Below are positions 25,830-35,873 of a stretch of 64,000 nucleotides of DNA, piece after piece; within the stretch, counting starts at the first letter, position 1; the number at the start of each line of letters is the position of its first letter. Source of the stretch: JAJRXR01 sp041987545 (GTDB lineage Bacteria > Planctomycetota > Phycisphaerae > Phycisphaerales > UBA1924); contig JBHIWH010000001.1 in assembly GCA_041987545.1 (NCBI GenBank), positions 744,001 to 808,000 of the forward strand. Reading direction: 5' to 3'. The notes below the pieces were generated by a model that saw only the letters and a list, made by a program, of their open reading frames with translations, ran no database searches and had not been told where the DNA came from. A program made the position numbers and the translations under genes.

Positions 25830-28800
25830 ATGGGTGCTCGAGACTTGATGAGGGCGGCCGGTCGGGCGATCGGATGCCGGGGCGCGATCGGGGCGGCGGT
25901 CCTGGCCGGCGGGGCGGCGAGCCCGGCCCTGGCCGGGCCCGAGGGCGAGGAGGTCCAGTACGGCTGGGCCGAGTTCTACCGCGACGGCGTCTTCACGTAC
26001 ATCTACGTGAGCGACCTGGCCATCATCCAGTACGACGCGTTCAACATCGAGTCGTGGGAGACCGTCCGCTTCCTGCAGCCCAACGAGTTCAGCCGCGTTC
26101 TCAACCGCATCGACAGCGCGATGCCGACGTTCATCAACGGCACGCTCGAGGCCAACGGGCAGGTCTTCTTCGTCAACCCCGCCGGGATCTACTTCGGCGG
26201 CGGGTCGGTCGTGGACGTGGGCGGGATCTACGCCGCGGCGGGTCACGTCTCCGACGCGGACTTCCTGGCGGGCGTGAACAACTTCACGGGCCTGCAGGGC
26301 GAGGTCGTCAACCACGGGCAGATCCGCTCGTCCGGCTCGGTCGCGATGCTCGGGCGGCGGGTGGCCAACTTCGGGCAGGTGATCGCCGACGACGTGGTGA
26401 CGATGGCCGCGGGCGACGAGGTGCTCATCGGCGAGCGGGACGGGCACGTCTTCGCGCGCGTCACGGGCGTGGGCGAGTACAACGGGGGCGGGCCGGCCGA
26501 GCTGGTCGGCGTCGAGAACGCGGGCACGATCCGCGCCGGCGACCAGGTGATCCTGGGCGTGGGCGACCACTTCGCGCTGGCGCTCTTCGACACGTCGGAG
26601 ATCTACGCCCAGGCCGTGGACATCCACGGCCGGAACGGCTCGCACATCAGCGTCGCCGGCACGATCGACGCCACCGGCGAGACCGGCGGGCGCGTCCACG
26701 TGCTCGGCGACTACATCTCGATCGACAACGCGACGATCGACGCCTCGGGCGACTTCGGCGGCGGGGCGATCCGCATCGGGGGCGGCTACCAGGGCTCCGG
26801 GCACCTCTGGCGCGCCAAGGGCACGTGGATCGGCGCCAACGCGATCCTGCGGGCCGACGCGCTCGTGCAGGGTGACGGCGGCGCGGTCATCGTCTGGGCC
26901 GACGGCGCGACTGGATTCCTGGGCTCCATCAGCGCCAAGGGCGGGGCCCTGGGCGGCGACGGAGGCTTCAGCGAGGTCTCGGGCAAGGGCTGGCTGCTGT
27001 TCGACGGCGGCGTGGACCTGACCGCCGCCTTCGGCGACAAGGGCACCCTGCTGCTCGACCCGACCAACATCCGCATCTTCGACGGGCCCGCCGGCTCGGG
27101 CGACGTGGACGCGACGGCGACCAACGCGGACTTCATCTTCGGCGCCGCCGACGCGGACCCGGGCGACATGGAGACCTCGATCTCCAACACCGACCTGGTC
27201 ACGCTGCTGGACACGACCGACCTGGTCCTCCAGGCGAACAACGACATCCTGATCGAGGGCTCGATCGACGCCTCGGGCAACACGGGCGACCACTCGCTGA
27301 CCCTGAACGCGGGCCGCAGCGTCGTGATCTCCGACAATGTCTCGATCTTCCTGCGTGGGGCGTTCACGGCGACCGTCAACGACATCATGGCCAACGCCGA
27401 CCGACAGGCCGGCGCGGGCGCGTTCACGATGGGCGCCAACTCCGTCATCCGGACGACATTCGGGGCGGCCGACGGCGCCATCACCGTCACCAGCCAGGAC
27501 GGGTGGACGGGCGCCGAGCTGGCCGGGGACTTGACGCTCGGGACACTGGACGCGGGGACGGCGACCATTTCGCTGACGGTCACGGGCGACGACGGGTCGG
27601 CCTCGTTCCTGGCCGCGGCGGGCGGCGCGTCCCTGACGGGCGGGGCGGTCGAACTGGACAACTCGTCGGTCGGCGGATCTCTGGGCGCCATGGGCTCGTC
27701 GCTGTCGATCAGCGCGCCGATGTTCGCCGCGGCGACCACAGGCGACGCCTTCCTCTCCTTCTCGGGCGCGACGACGATCGGGACGGTCGGGGGGACGACG
27801 GGCGTGAGCTCGTCGGGCGGCTCGGTCGCGATCGACTCCGACTCTCTGGTCACGATCGACGAGGGCGTCACGACGATGGGCGGCTCCATCGCCATCGACG
27901 CGGCGGACCTGGACATCGGCGCGACCGGCTCGATCGACGCGGGCGCCGGCGGCGTCAGCGTGACCTCCTCGAACGCGATCGAGCTGGGCGTGGCCAGCGG
28001 CGGCGGGGGCGTCCTGCTGCTCGAGAACGCCGAGCTCGCGCGGATCTCGGGCGGGTCGCTGACGATCGGCTCGGGCGCAACGCCGTCCATCCGTGTCGAG
28101 GGCGTGGACGGGGCGGCGCTGGGCGCCGACGTCTTCGCCGGGCTGGGCGGCGGCAACGTAATGCTCTCGGCCGCCGTGGTGAGCTTCGAGGGCGCCGCGT
28201 CCGTCTTCACGAACCTGGACGTCAACGCGACGACCAGCGCGACGATCGGCGTCGACCTGACGACCGAGATCGGCGGCATGGCCTTCACGACCCCGACGCT
28301 GGCGATCGGCGGCGGGCTGTTCGTCACCTCCGCGGGCGAGCTGACGACCGGCGACGTCTCGCTCACGGGCGCGGGCGGCACGGTGACCCTGGCAAGCGGC
28401 GACGGGTTCGCCGTGAGCACCGGCGGCGTGACGAGCACGATGGGCTCCTCGCTGACCGTCAACTCGGGCGCGGGCATCGACCTGGGCGCCGTCAACCTGG
28501 GCGCGGGCGTGCTGACGGCCAACGTCGACCAGGGCGCCGACGACTCGACGACCAGCTCCTTCGATTCGATCACTGCTGGCTCGGTCTCGGTGCTGGCCTC
28601 CAACGCCGCGACGATCAACCTGAACGGCATGGTCACGACCTCGGCGGGCGGCGTGAGCGTCAACGCGCTGGCCGGCGGGTCGATCAACGTCACCTCGGGC
28701 GGCGTCAGCGCCACGGGCGGCGACGTGGACCTGGTCGCGATGATGACCTCGATCGCGGCCGGACTGACCTCCACCACGGGCGGGATCTCGGTCACGGGCG

Positions 28801-31800
28801 ACCTGTCGATCGGCCAGAACCTGGCGCTGGACGCCCAGGGCGGGGCGATCGGCGTGACGGGCATGGTCATGCTGACCGGCTCGGGCGGGACGGTGACCCT
28901 CACCAGCGCCGACGGGTTCGGCGTCGGCACGGGCGACATCTCCTCGACGATGAACTCGTCGCTCACGATCAACTCTGGCGACGCGGTCAACGTCGGCATG
29001 GTCAACCTGGGCTCGGGCGCGCTGGTCGCCAACGTGGACCAGGGCGCGGGGGCGGCGACGTCGAGCAAGTTCGGCGCGATCAACGCCTCTTCGATCTCGA
29101 TCACGGCGGCCAACGACGCGACGCTCGACTTCAACGGCAAGCTGACCTCGACCGCCGGCGTCGTCACCATCAACGCCGGCTCGGGCGGGGCGATCAACAT
29201 CAACTCTGGTGGGATCAACGCCAGCGGCGGGGCGGTCACGCTCACCGGCTCGACCACGCTCATGGCCGCCATCGACTCGGCCGGCGAGTCGATCACCTTC
29301 ATCGGCGACCTCACCCTCGCGGGCGGCGGGACGATCTCCCTCTCGATCACGGGCGGGGGCGCGGGCGACCTGATCGACTTCCGCGGCAGCGTGTTCGCGG
29401 CGGCGGGCGAGGGGCTCTCCCTCGACGCGGGCGCCGGCTCGATCGTCTTCGGCGACGCCGCGGGCGACGGCGTGGGCCAGGGCGGCATGGCCCTGGGCGA
29501 TGTCGCGGTCACCAACGCCGCGGGCGTGACGGTCAACGCCGGGCTGTTCACGGCCGAGTCGTTCACCGCCGGCGTGGGGGGCACGGTCGGGACGGTGGAC
29601 TTCGCCGAGGCGACGGGCACGCTGACGCTGACCGGCGTGAACGCCACGGGCCGGGCCCTGCAGATCAACGCGGCGACGCTCACCACGCTCTCGCATGCGG
29701 TGACCTCGACGGGCGTGGGCGGGGCGGTCCTGCTCGCCGGCCCGGTCAACCTGAACAACGACCTGCAGACCAACTCCGGCTCGATCAGCTTCACGGGCAA
29801 TGTGCTGCTGGGCGGGGTCGGGACGCGGCTGGTCACGATCAACGCCGCGGGCGCTCCTGACCTGATCGACTTCCAGGGCAACCTGAACGCCGCGGCCGGC
29901 CAGGGGCTGACGCTCAACGCCGGACTGGGCGGCGTGAACATCGGCGCCAGCGCCGCCACGAACGTCCACGGCGGCGTGGGCGCGCTGGGCGACGTGCTCG
30001 TCACGGACGCCGGGCTCGTCTCGGTCCGCGGCTCCATGACCGCCAACTCACTCTCGATCGGTGTCGGCGGGACCGTCGCCTCGGCGAACCTGGACATCGG
30101 GACGGGCGCGCTCACGCTCCTGGGCCAGAACGGCGGCGGGAACGGCCTCGAGGTCTCCGCCGGTACTTCGATCACGGTCAACGGCGACGTCGACTCCCAG
30201 GGCGCCGGCGCCGCCGTCGTGCTCGACGGGCCGACGCTCCTCTTCGGCGACGTCCAGACCAACTCCGGCTCGATCACGTTCACCGACAACGTCGTCCTCG
30301 GCGGCGGCGGCACGAGGCTCTTCACGATCCTGTCGGCGGGCGCGGGCGACATGATCGCCTTCCAGGGCGACATCGACGCCGCGGGCGCCGAGAACCTGAC
30401 CTTCGACCTTGGACTGGGCACGCTCTCGTTCGGCGACGCGGGCACGGACTCGTTCGGGTTCATCGGGGCCCTGGGCGACGTGCTGGTCCTGAACGCGGGC
30501 CTCGTGCAGGTCAACGGCGCCATGCGGGCCGACTCGTTCACCGCGGGCACGATGGGCACGGTCGGCGGCGTCCAGTTTGTCAACGGGCCCGGCACGCTCG
30601 TCTCGACCTTCAGCGGCCAGAACGCCTCGGGCCTGGCCCTGCAGCTGGCCGTCACCAACGGCATCGAGCTGAGCCACGCGGTCCGAACGACCAGCGTCGC
30701 CGCCGGCGGCGGGGCGATCGACCTCGACGCCGGCGCCGGCATGGTCACCTCCTCGGGCGACGTGGACATCGAGTCCACCGGCTCGCTCACGCTCCGCTCG
30801 GACGTCATGAGCGGCGGGGACATCCTGGTCACGCTCGACACGGGCGCCCTCGGCGGCGTCACGGGCGCCTTCCAGGGCCTCGACGGCGCCGACATCTCCG
30901 TCACCTCCGGGGGCGGGGCGCTCGCGCTGGACTTCAACGGCGCGATCAGCTCCTCCGGCGTCGGCGGGGTGGCGCTCGACGCCATGTCCGCGGGCACGCT
31001 GGCGTTCAACGCCGGCTCGTCGATCACGACGACCGGCGGCGCTCTGGCGGGCGAGGGCGGCGTGCTGCTCGTCGGCTCCACGACGCTGTTCACCGACCTC
31101 ACGATCGACACGACCCTGGCAGGCGCCAGCGGCGGGCCGATCGAGATCCGGGGCGACGTCAACGGCAACGCCGACGGAATCAGGTCGCTCGCGCTCCTCT
31201 CGGGCGACGGCGACGTCACCCTCGACAACGTCGGCAACCTCACCTGGCTCGACACGCTGGACATCACCAGCGGCGCCGGCACGATCAACTTCAAGGGGAC
31301 GACCTACCACGCCGGGGGCCACTCGTACTCGGCCTCGACGTACAACATCGACACCATGCTCCCGGGCATGGTCGATGTCCTCTTCACGGGCGACATCTTC
31401 CAGCTGGGCGACATCTCGTTCACGGGCGGGACCATCGTGCTCGCGCCCATGCACAACGTCACGTTCAACGCCCCCATCGGCGACGTCAACCTCGCCGCCA
31501 TCACGGGCAACGCGACCAACTCCCTGTTCGTCACCGCGTCGGGAACCGCGACCCTGGACGCGACCGGGACGGCCCTCGATCCCCTCGACGAGATCTCGAT
31601 CACCGCGACCGAGATCGATCTGGGCGGGATGCTCTTCGGGACCGGGATGCTCTCGCTGCGGCCCTTCACCGCCGGCCAAGCGGTCGAGATCGCCGGCGCC
31701 GCCGACTCGGGCGCCGCGGTGCTCGACCTGACCATGGGCGACCTGGCGATGCTGGGCGACGGGTTCAGCTCGATCCTCATCGGGCGCCCCGTCGGCACGG

Positions 31801-34800
31801 GCGCCTTCGGCATCCACGGCTTCACGTTCCTTGACTCGGTCGCCTTCGCGACCAGCGGGAACATCCTGATCGACGGCCTGCTCGCCACCTCGGGCGCGGG
31901 CGACTCGATCATGCTCGGCGACAGCGCCCTCCAGTCCAGCGTCATCACGCTCGACGTCGGCGGCGCGACGATCACCACCAACGGCGGGGACGTCACGGCC
32001 TACGGCTCCCTGACCCTCGCCCAGTCCGCCACCATCGCGACCGGCGCGGGCGGCGGCGCCCTCATGGTCACGGGCACGACCAACGCCCTGGGCGCCGGCG
32101 TCCAGAGCCTCACGGTCAACACCGGCATGGGCGCCATCGACATGGGCCGCATCGGCGGGACGACCACCCTCGCCACCCTCTCGCTCACCGGCGGGGACAT
32201 GCTCCTCGACGGCATCGGGACGGGCGTCCTCCAGGGCGTGAGCGGCCTGGTCGATGTCACCTCCTCCGGCCTCGTCACGCTCTCCGGCACGGACTACCGC
32301 GCGGGCGAACAGATGTGGTCCGCGGCCGGCGGGTTCCTGGCCGCCTCCGACCTGGACTTCACGGTCTTCTCGGGCACGGGCCTGACCATCGGCGGTGGCG
32401 ATTTCACGCTCGCCGGCAATGCGTTCAACGCCCTGACCGCGGGCCAGGACGTCATGATCTCGTCCGCCTTCGTCGGCTCGGGCGCGATCGGCGAGACGTT
32501 CGTCGTCAACGCCAACGGCGGGGCGGTCAGCCTCGCCGACCTCGGCTCCTCGGGCGCCCGCCTGGCCTCCGTCGAGGTCCGGGGCGGGACGGTGTTCCTC
32601 AACGACGTGTACACGCTCCAGCAGGCCGGCGCGACGGGCGACCAGCTCTTCGTTGGCGACCTCACCCTCGCCAGCACCTACGACTCGATGGGCGGGGACA
32701 TCACGTTCGACGGCAACGTCCTGGGCCTCAGCGGGGTCGTCGCCAACGCCGCCGGCGGGACGATGACCTTCACCGGGACCAATCTCTCCGCGCCCAGCTG
32801 GGACCTGATGGCCGCGTTCTACGACTTCACAGGATCGCCCTCGGTCTTCATGGAGGCGACCGCCGGGAATCTGACCTTTACGGGCGGGCAGATCCGCCTG
32901 ATGGGCCCGAGCGACATCACGTTCGAGGCCCTGAGCGGGATGAGCGACGTCACGCTCGCCAACGTCTGGGGCAACGGGACCGAGGACCTGATCGCCAACG
33001 CCTCGGGCACGATCTTCACCAACGGCGCCGGCTCCGGCTCCGGCACGGGCCTGGCCACGACGACGTTCATGGCCCAGGAGATCGAGTTCAGCGGCGTGGA
33101 CTTCTGGAGCGACATCGTCACGCTCTTCCCCCTCATCGCCGGCACGGACATCAACGTCGCGATGGGCACGAGCGGGACGAGCCTGGACCTGACGGCCGCC
33201 GAGCTCAACTCGCTCATGGGCATGAGCGAGCTGTACATCGGGCGCCTGGACGGCACGGGCCTGATGAGCGTCGGGAACCTGACGCTCGCGTCGTACCTCG
33301 AGCTGCAGATGCAGGGCGCCGGCGGGCAGATCGAGGTCTACGGGCCCCTGACGATCACCGGCGGGGACTCGGTCTACTTCCGCTCGTCGGACCCCATGCT
33401 GTTGGCCGGCGCCGTGACGACCCAGGGCGGGGACTTCACGTCGGACACGACGGTCGAGGTCAGCGGGACGGCGTCGATCACGACCGGCGGGGGCGACGTC
33501 AACGTCGCCGGCCACTTCGACGGACTGGCCGACGGCGCGGGCGACCTGACCATCGACTACGGCTCGGGCGCGGTCAACTTCACCGCCGGCACGTACGGGT
33601 ACGGCTTCTCCAAGCGGCTCAACACCCTGCACCTGATCGGCGACGCGATCACACTCCAGCTCGCCCGCACCCAGGGCTCGCAGATGTACACGGGCGTCAC
33701 GACGCTCGACTCGACCTTCGGGACCGCGCTCGCCGACGCCGTCGACGGCGACATCACGTTCGACGGCGACGTCTTCGTCTCGGGCGACTCGCTCGTGATG
33801 ATGGGCGGGTCGAACCAGACGACGTTCATGGGCGACGTCTTCGGTGTCAACTCGGGCGCCGACGTCCTGCGGATCAACGCGGGCGCGTCGGGCACGGTCC
33901 GGTTCGAGGGCATGGTGGGCACGCCCGCCAAGGAGCTCGAGTCGCTGTTCATCGACAGCGCGGTCTCGAGCACGTTCCTGGGCGACGTTTACGCCGCCGA
34001 CCAGCTCTCGATCATGGGCACGACGATCCTGGACGCCTCGGGCGACCCGGACTCGGTGCTCGTGTTCTGCGGAGCGGACGTGACGTTCGGCGGGGCGCTG
34101 GTCTCCAGCGTCCAGGGCGCCTCGGGCATCGAGGTCTGGTCGCCGGGCACGACGTTCTTCGGCGGGCCCGTGGGTGATGGCGCGGGCCGCCTCCGCTCGC
34201 TCGTCACCGACTCGCCCGGCACGTCGGTCATCACGGGCGATGTCTCGACCCAGCTGGGCATGACCTACGGCGACGACGTGCTCATCGCCGGCACGCCCAC
34301 CCTCCGCACCTACGACACGGGCGGCGCCGGCTCGATCTTCTTCCTCAAGACCGTCAACGCCGACGGCACGCCAGGCCGGACGCTCACCGTCCTGACGGAC
34401 CTGTCGGGGATCGGCATCCTCGACGGCGCGCTCAACTCCAACGTCCCCATCATCCACTTCGTGGGCGACATCGGCACCGCGGTCGGGGGCCAGCTGGCCG
34501 AGCTGAACCTGAACTACTCGATGTCCCTGGGCATCGACGGGCACACGGGCATCCCGGTCTACTCGACGATCGTGCTGGGCAATGCCGCGGCGTTCCTGGG
34601 CTCGGGCACGACCCGGGACTTCACGCTCAACGTCGGCAGCCTCAACATGGGCCGGCACGAGAAGATCGGCGTCACCGGCGCCCTCACGCTCAACGCCTCG
34701 GTCTCGGCCCGGCTGGGCGACATCACCGCCGCGGGCGACATGTTCGTGACGACCCCGTCGCTCACGATCCTGCTCCGCGATCCCGGCCAGGTCTTCGACC

Positions 34801-35723
34801 CCACGACGTTCATGCTCGCCTTCGACGACGGCGTGGACTTCATCTCGGGCGGGACGCAGATCGTCTTCACGACCGGCTCGATCACGCTGGACGGCTCGGG
34901 CGACGACCCGAGCTTCGCCGTCTCCGGCGGCAACGTCACGGTCGCCCAGCCCTTCGAGATCCGCTCGTTCTCCGAGCAGGTCTCGGCGCTCATGTCGGGC
35001 CTGATCGTGCTGGACGTCCGGTCCCTGGGCCCGACGAACACGAACGTCGCCGAGGCGATCGCCGCGGCCGTGCCCCGCGAGAGCCAGTCGGGCACGATCT
35101 CCGAGGACACGACGGTCGGCCTGGCCGCCCAGGAGGTCCTCCGCGAGCTGGGCATCTACCCGCGCGCGTCGCTGACCGACCCGCGTCTGACCGACGCCGA
35201 GCGGACGGCCCTGCTGGAGGCCGTCCTCGAGGCGATGCTGGGCATGGCGGTCTACAACGACCTGCCGGGCGAGGCCGAGGCGGAGGTGACCGAGGTCACC
35301 GTGGACCGCCTGGAGCTGGAGCTGGTCGAGGACATCCTGGCCGACTACCGGGCCCTGTTCCGCGTCACGCGGACCGACCCGGAGACGGGCGAGACGGTCG
35401 TCGAGGACCGCCGGTCCGAGATCCGGGACACGCTCTCGGAGGCGGTCATCCTGTACTTCGAGACGCTGGAGACGGACACGTTCGATCCGGACGAGTTCAT
35501 GGCGTTCCTGGAGGAGCAGGGCGAGCAGACCGCCGAGGCCCTGGAGTACGTCACGGAGCTGCGTCGCCTGTTCGGGCGGATCCGGCTGCTGGGTCTGTCG
35601 TCGCGCGAGGTGGCGGGCGTGAAGAGCGCGCTGTTCGGCGCCGTCCGCCCGGGCGACCTGACGACGACGCAGATCGAGTCACTGCTGGATCCCACCTCGG
35701 CGCCGGCGCCCGCGGGCGAGTAG
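25830..35723 (+). CDS. giant filamentous-haemagglutinin-like exoprotein TpsA
   Basis: 3297 residues. A signal peptide (about 1-36) is followed by the TPS secretion domain: F-N-I-E-S-W-E-T-V-R-F-L, then N-G-x-V-F-F-V-N116-P-A-G-I120-Y-F-G and an I-Y-A-A-A segment. Such domains are read by the TpsB partner. The next ~2900 residues are Gly/Thr/Ser/Ala-rich beta-helix sequence, with two tandem repeat families near 28.4-30.8 kb. The last ~200 residues switch to an acidic, helical domain (V-L-R-E-L-G-I-Y-P, V-L-E-A-M-L-G-M-A), with no barrel, LPXTG or dockerin tail. The ATG at 25830 has AGGAGG seven bases upstream and is preferred over 25809. Likely a surface fibre or adhesin; no toxin domain seen. 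Confidence 0.87.
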   Translation: MGARDLMRAAGRAIGCRGAIGAAVLAGGAASPALAGPEGEEVQYGWAEFYRDGVFTYIYVSDLAIIQYDAFNIESWETVRFLQPNEFSRVLNRIDSAMPTFINGTLEANGQVFFVNPAGIYFGGGSVVDVGGIYAAAGHVSDADFLAGVNNFTGLQGEVVNHGQIRSSGSVAMLGRRVANFGQVIADDVVTMAAGDEVLIGERDGHVFARVTGVGEYNGGGPAELVGVENAGTIRAGDQVILGVGDHFALALFDTSEIYAQAVDIHGRNGSHISVAGTIDATGETGGRVHVLGDYISIDNATIDASGDFGGGAIRIGGGYQGSGHLWRAKGTWIGANAILRADALVQGDGGAVIVWADGATGFLGSISAKGGALGGDGGFSEVSGKGWLLFDGGVDLTAAFGDKGTLLLDPTNIRIFDGPAGSGDVDATATNADFIFGAADADPGDMETSISNTDLVTLLDTTDLVLQANNDILIEGSIDASGNTGDHSLTLNAGRSVVISDNVSIFLRGAFTATVNDIMANADRQAGAGAFTMGANSVIRTTFGAADGAITVTSQDGWTGAELAGDLTLGTLDAGTATISLTVTGDDGSASFLAAAGGASLTGGAVELDNSSVGGSLGAMGSSLSISAPMFAAATTGDAFLSFSGATTIGTVGGTTGVSSSGGSVAIDSDSLVTIDEGVTTMGGSIAIDAADLDIGATGSIDAGAGGVSVTSSNAIELGVASGGGGVLLLENAELARISGGSLTIGSGATPSIRVEGVDGAALGADVFAGLGGGNVMLSAAVVSFEGAASVFTNLDVNATTSATIGVDLTTEIGGMAFTTPTLAIGGGLFVTSAGELTTGDVSLTGAGGTVTLASGDGFAVSTGGVTSTMGSSLTVNSGAGIDLGAVNLGAGVLTANVDQGADDSTTSSFDSITAGSVSVLASNAATINLNGMVTTSAGGVSVNALAGGSINVTSGGVSATGGDVDLVAMMTSIAAGLTSTTGGISVTGDLSIGQNLALDAQGGAIGVTGMVMLTGSGGTVTLTSADGFGVGTGDISSTMNSSLTINSGDAVNVGMVNLGSGALVANVDQGAGAATSSKFGAINASSISITAANDATLDFNGKLTSTAGVVTINAGSGGAININSGGINASGGAVTLTGSTTLMAAIDSAGESITFIGDLTLAGGGTISLSITGGGAGDLIDFRGSVFAAAGEGLSLDAGAGSIVFGDAAGDGVGQGGMALGDVAVTNAAGVTVNAGLFTAESFTAGVGGTVGTVDFAEATGTLTLTGVNATGRALQINAATLTTLSHAVTSTGVGGAVLLAGPVNLNNDLQTNSGSISFTGNVLLGGVGTRLVTINAAGAPDLIDFQGNLNAAAGQGLTLNAGLGGVNIGASAATNVHGGVGALGDVLVTDAGLVSVRGSMTANSLSIGVGGTVASANLDIGTGALTLLGQNGGGNGLEVSAGTSITVNGDVDSQGAGAAVVLDGPTLLFGDVQTNSGSITFTDNVVLGGGGTRLFTILSAGAGDMIAFQGDIDAAGAENLTFDLGLGTLSFGDAGTDSFGFIGALGDVLVLNAGLVQVNGAMRADSFTAGTMGTVGGVQFVNGPGTLVSTFSGQNASGLALQLAVTNGIELSHAVRTTSVAAGGGAIDLDAGAGMVTSSGDVDIESTGSLTLRSDVMSGGDILVTLDTGALGGVTGAFQGLDGADISVTSGGGALALDFNGAISSSGVGGVALDAMSAGTLAFNAGSSITTTGGALAGEGGVLLVGSTTLFTDLTIDTTLAGASGGPIEIRGDVNGNADGIRSLALLSGDGDVTLDNVGNLTWLDTLDITSGAGTINFKGTTYHAGGHSYSASTYNIDTMLPGMVDVLFTGDIFQLGDISFTGGTIVLAPMHNVTFNAPIGDVNLAAITGNATNSLFVTASGTATLDATGTALDPLDEISITATEIDLGGMLFGTGMLSLRPFTAGQAVEIAGAADSGAAVLDLTMGDLAMLGDGFSSILIGRPVGTGAFGIHGFTFLDSVAFATSGNILIDGLLATSGAGDSIMLGDSALQSSVITLDVGGATITTNGGDVTAYGSLTLAQSATIATGAGGGALMVTGTTNALGAGVQSLTVNTGMGAIDMGRIGGTTTLATLSLTGGDMLLDGIGTGVLQGVSGLVDVTSSGLVTLSGTDYRAGEQMWSAAGGFLAASDLDFTVFSGTGLTIGGGDFTLAGNAFNALTAGQDVMISSAFVGSGAIGETFVVNANGGAVSLADLGSSGARLASVEVRGGTVFLNDVYTLQQAGATGDQLFVGDLTLASTYDSMGGDITFDGNVLGLSGVVANAAGGTMTFTGTNLSAPSWDLMAAFYDFTGSPSVFMEATAGNLTFTGGQIRLMGPSDITFEALSGMSDVTLANVWGNGTEDLIANASGTIFTNGAGSGSGTGLATTTFMAQEIEFSGVDFWSDIVTLFPLIAGTDINVAMGTSGTSLDLTAAELNSLMGMSELYIGRLDGTGLMSVGNLTLASYLELQMQGAGGQIEVYGPLTITGGDSVYFRSSDPMLLAGAVTTQGGDFTSDTTVEVSGTASITTGGGDVNVAGHFDGLADGAGDLTIDYGSGAVNFTAGTYGYGFSKRLNTLHLIGDAITLQLARTQGSQMYTGVTTLDSTFGTALADAVDGDITFDGDVFVSGDSLVMMGGSNQTTFMGDVFGVNSGADVLRINAGASGTVRFEGMVGTPAKELESLFIDSAVSSTFLGDVYAADQLSIMGTTILDASGDPDSVLVFCGADVTFGGALVSSVQGASGIEVWSPGTTFFGGPVGDGAGRLRSLVTDSPGTSVITGDVSTQLGMTYGDDVLIAGTPTLRTYDTGGAGSIFFLKTVNADGTPGRTLTVLTDLSGIGILDGALNSNVPIIHFVGDIGTAVGGQLAELNLNYSMSLGIDGHTGIPVYSTIVLGNAAAFLGSGTTRDFTLNVGSLNMGRHEKIGVTGALTLNASVSARLGDITAAGDMFVTTPSLTILLRDPGQVFDPTTFMLAFDDGVDFISGGTQIVFTTGSITLDGSGDDPSFAVSGGNVTVAQPFEIRSFSEQVSALMSGLIVLDVRSLGPTNTNVAEAIAAAVPRESQSGTISEDTTVGLAAQEVLRELGIYPRASLTDPRLTDAERTALLEAVLEAMLGMAVYNDLPGEAEAEVTEVTVDRLELELVEDILADYRALFRVTRTDPETGETVVEDRRSEIRDTLSEAVILYFETLETDTFDPDEFMAFLEEQGEQTAEALEYVTELRRLFGRIRLLGLSSREVAGVKSALFGAVRPGDLTTTQIESLLDPTSAPAPAGE
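28381..29300 (+). repeat. 170-residue tandem repeat pair inside tpsA
   Basis: Two consecutive units begin G-G-T-V-T-L-x-S-x-D-G-F and run through a V-N-L-G-x-G-x-L-x-A-N-V-D-Q-G-A block. The unit start recurs exactly 510 bases later (28381 and 28891). Confidence 0.8.
29289..30775 (+). repeat. 163-164-residue tandem repeats (three units) inside tpsA
   Basis: Units start at 29289, 29781 and 30270 with the strand S-I-T-F (or S-I-S-F). Each carries D-(L/M)-I-x-F-x-G followed by a G-x-G-x-L-x-F-G-D type segment and A-L-G-D-V. Spacing is 492 and 489 bases, so one codon was gained or lost. Confidence 0.82.
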
Positions 35724-35873
35724 GGCGCGTGAAACGTTTGCGAAGCCGCTGACGCGCCGTGCGCGGGGGCCCGCGGTGTGGAGTCTTGCTCTACGCCGGG
35801 CCGCTGCAATACTCCTCCTTTGGGCCCGGGCGGGTCGGGCCCGAGGGGCGACGGACCAAGGGAGTCAGCGGCC

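Noticed and set aside
23592..29969. A 2125-codon open frame on the minus strand across tpsB and tpsA, and similar 1500-codon frames at 26786-31294 and 30048-34658
   Set aside because: Shadow frames caused by high G+C and repetitive codons. The protein is Arg/Asp/Val/Ala low complexity without a domain, while the plus strand encodes well-formed TpsB and TpsA.
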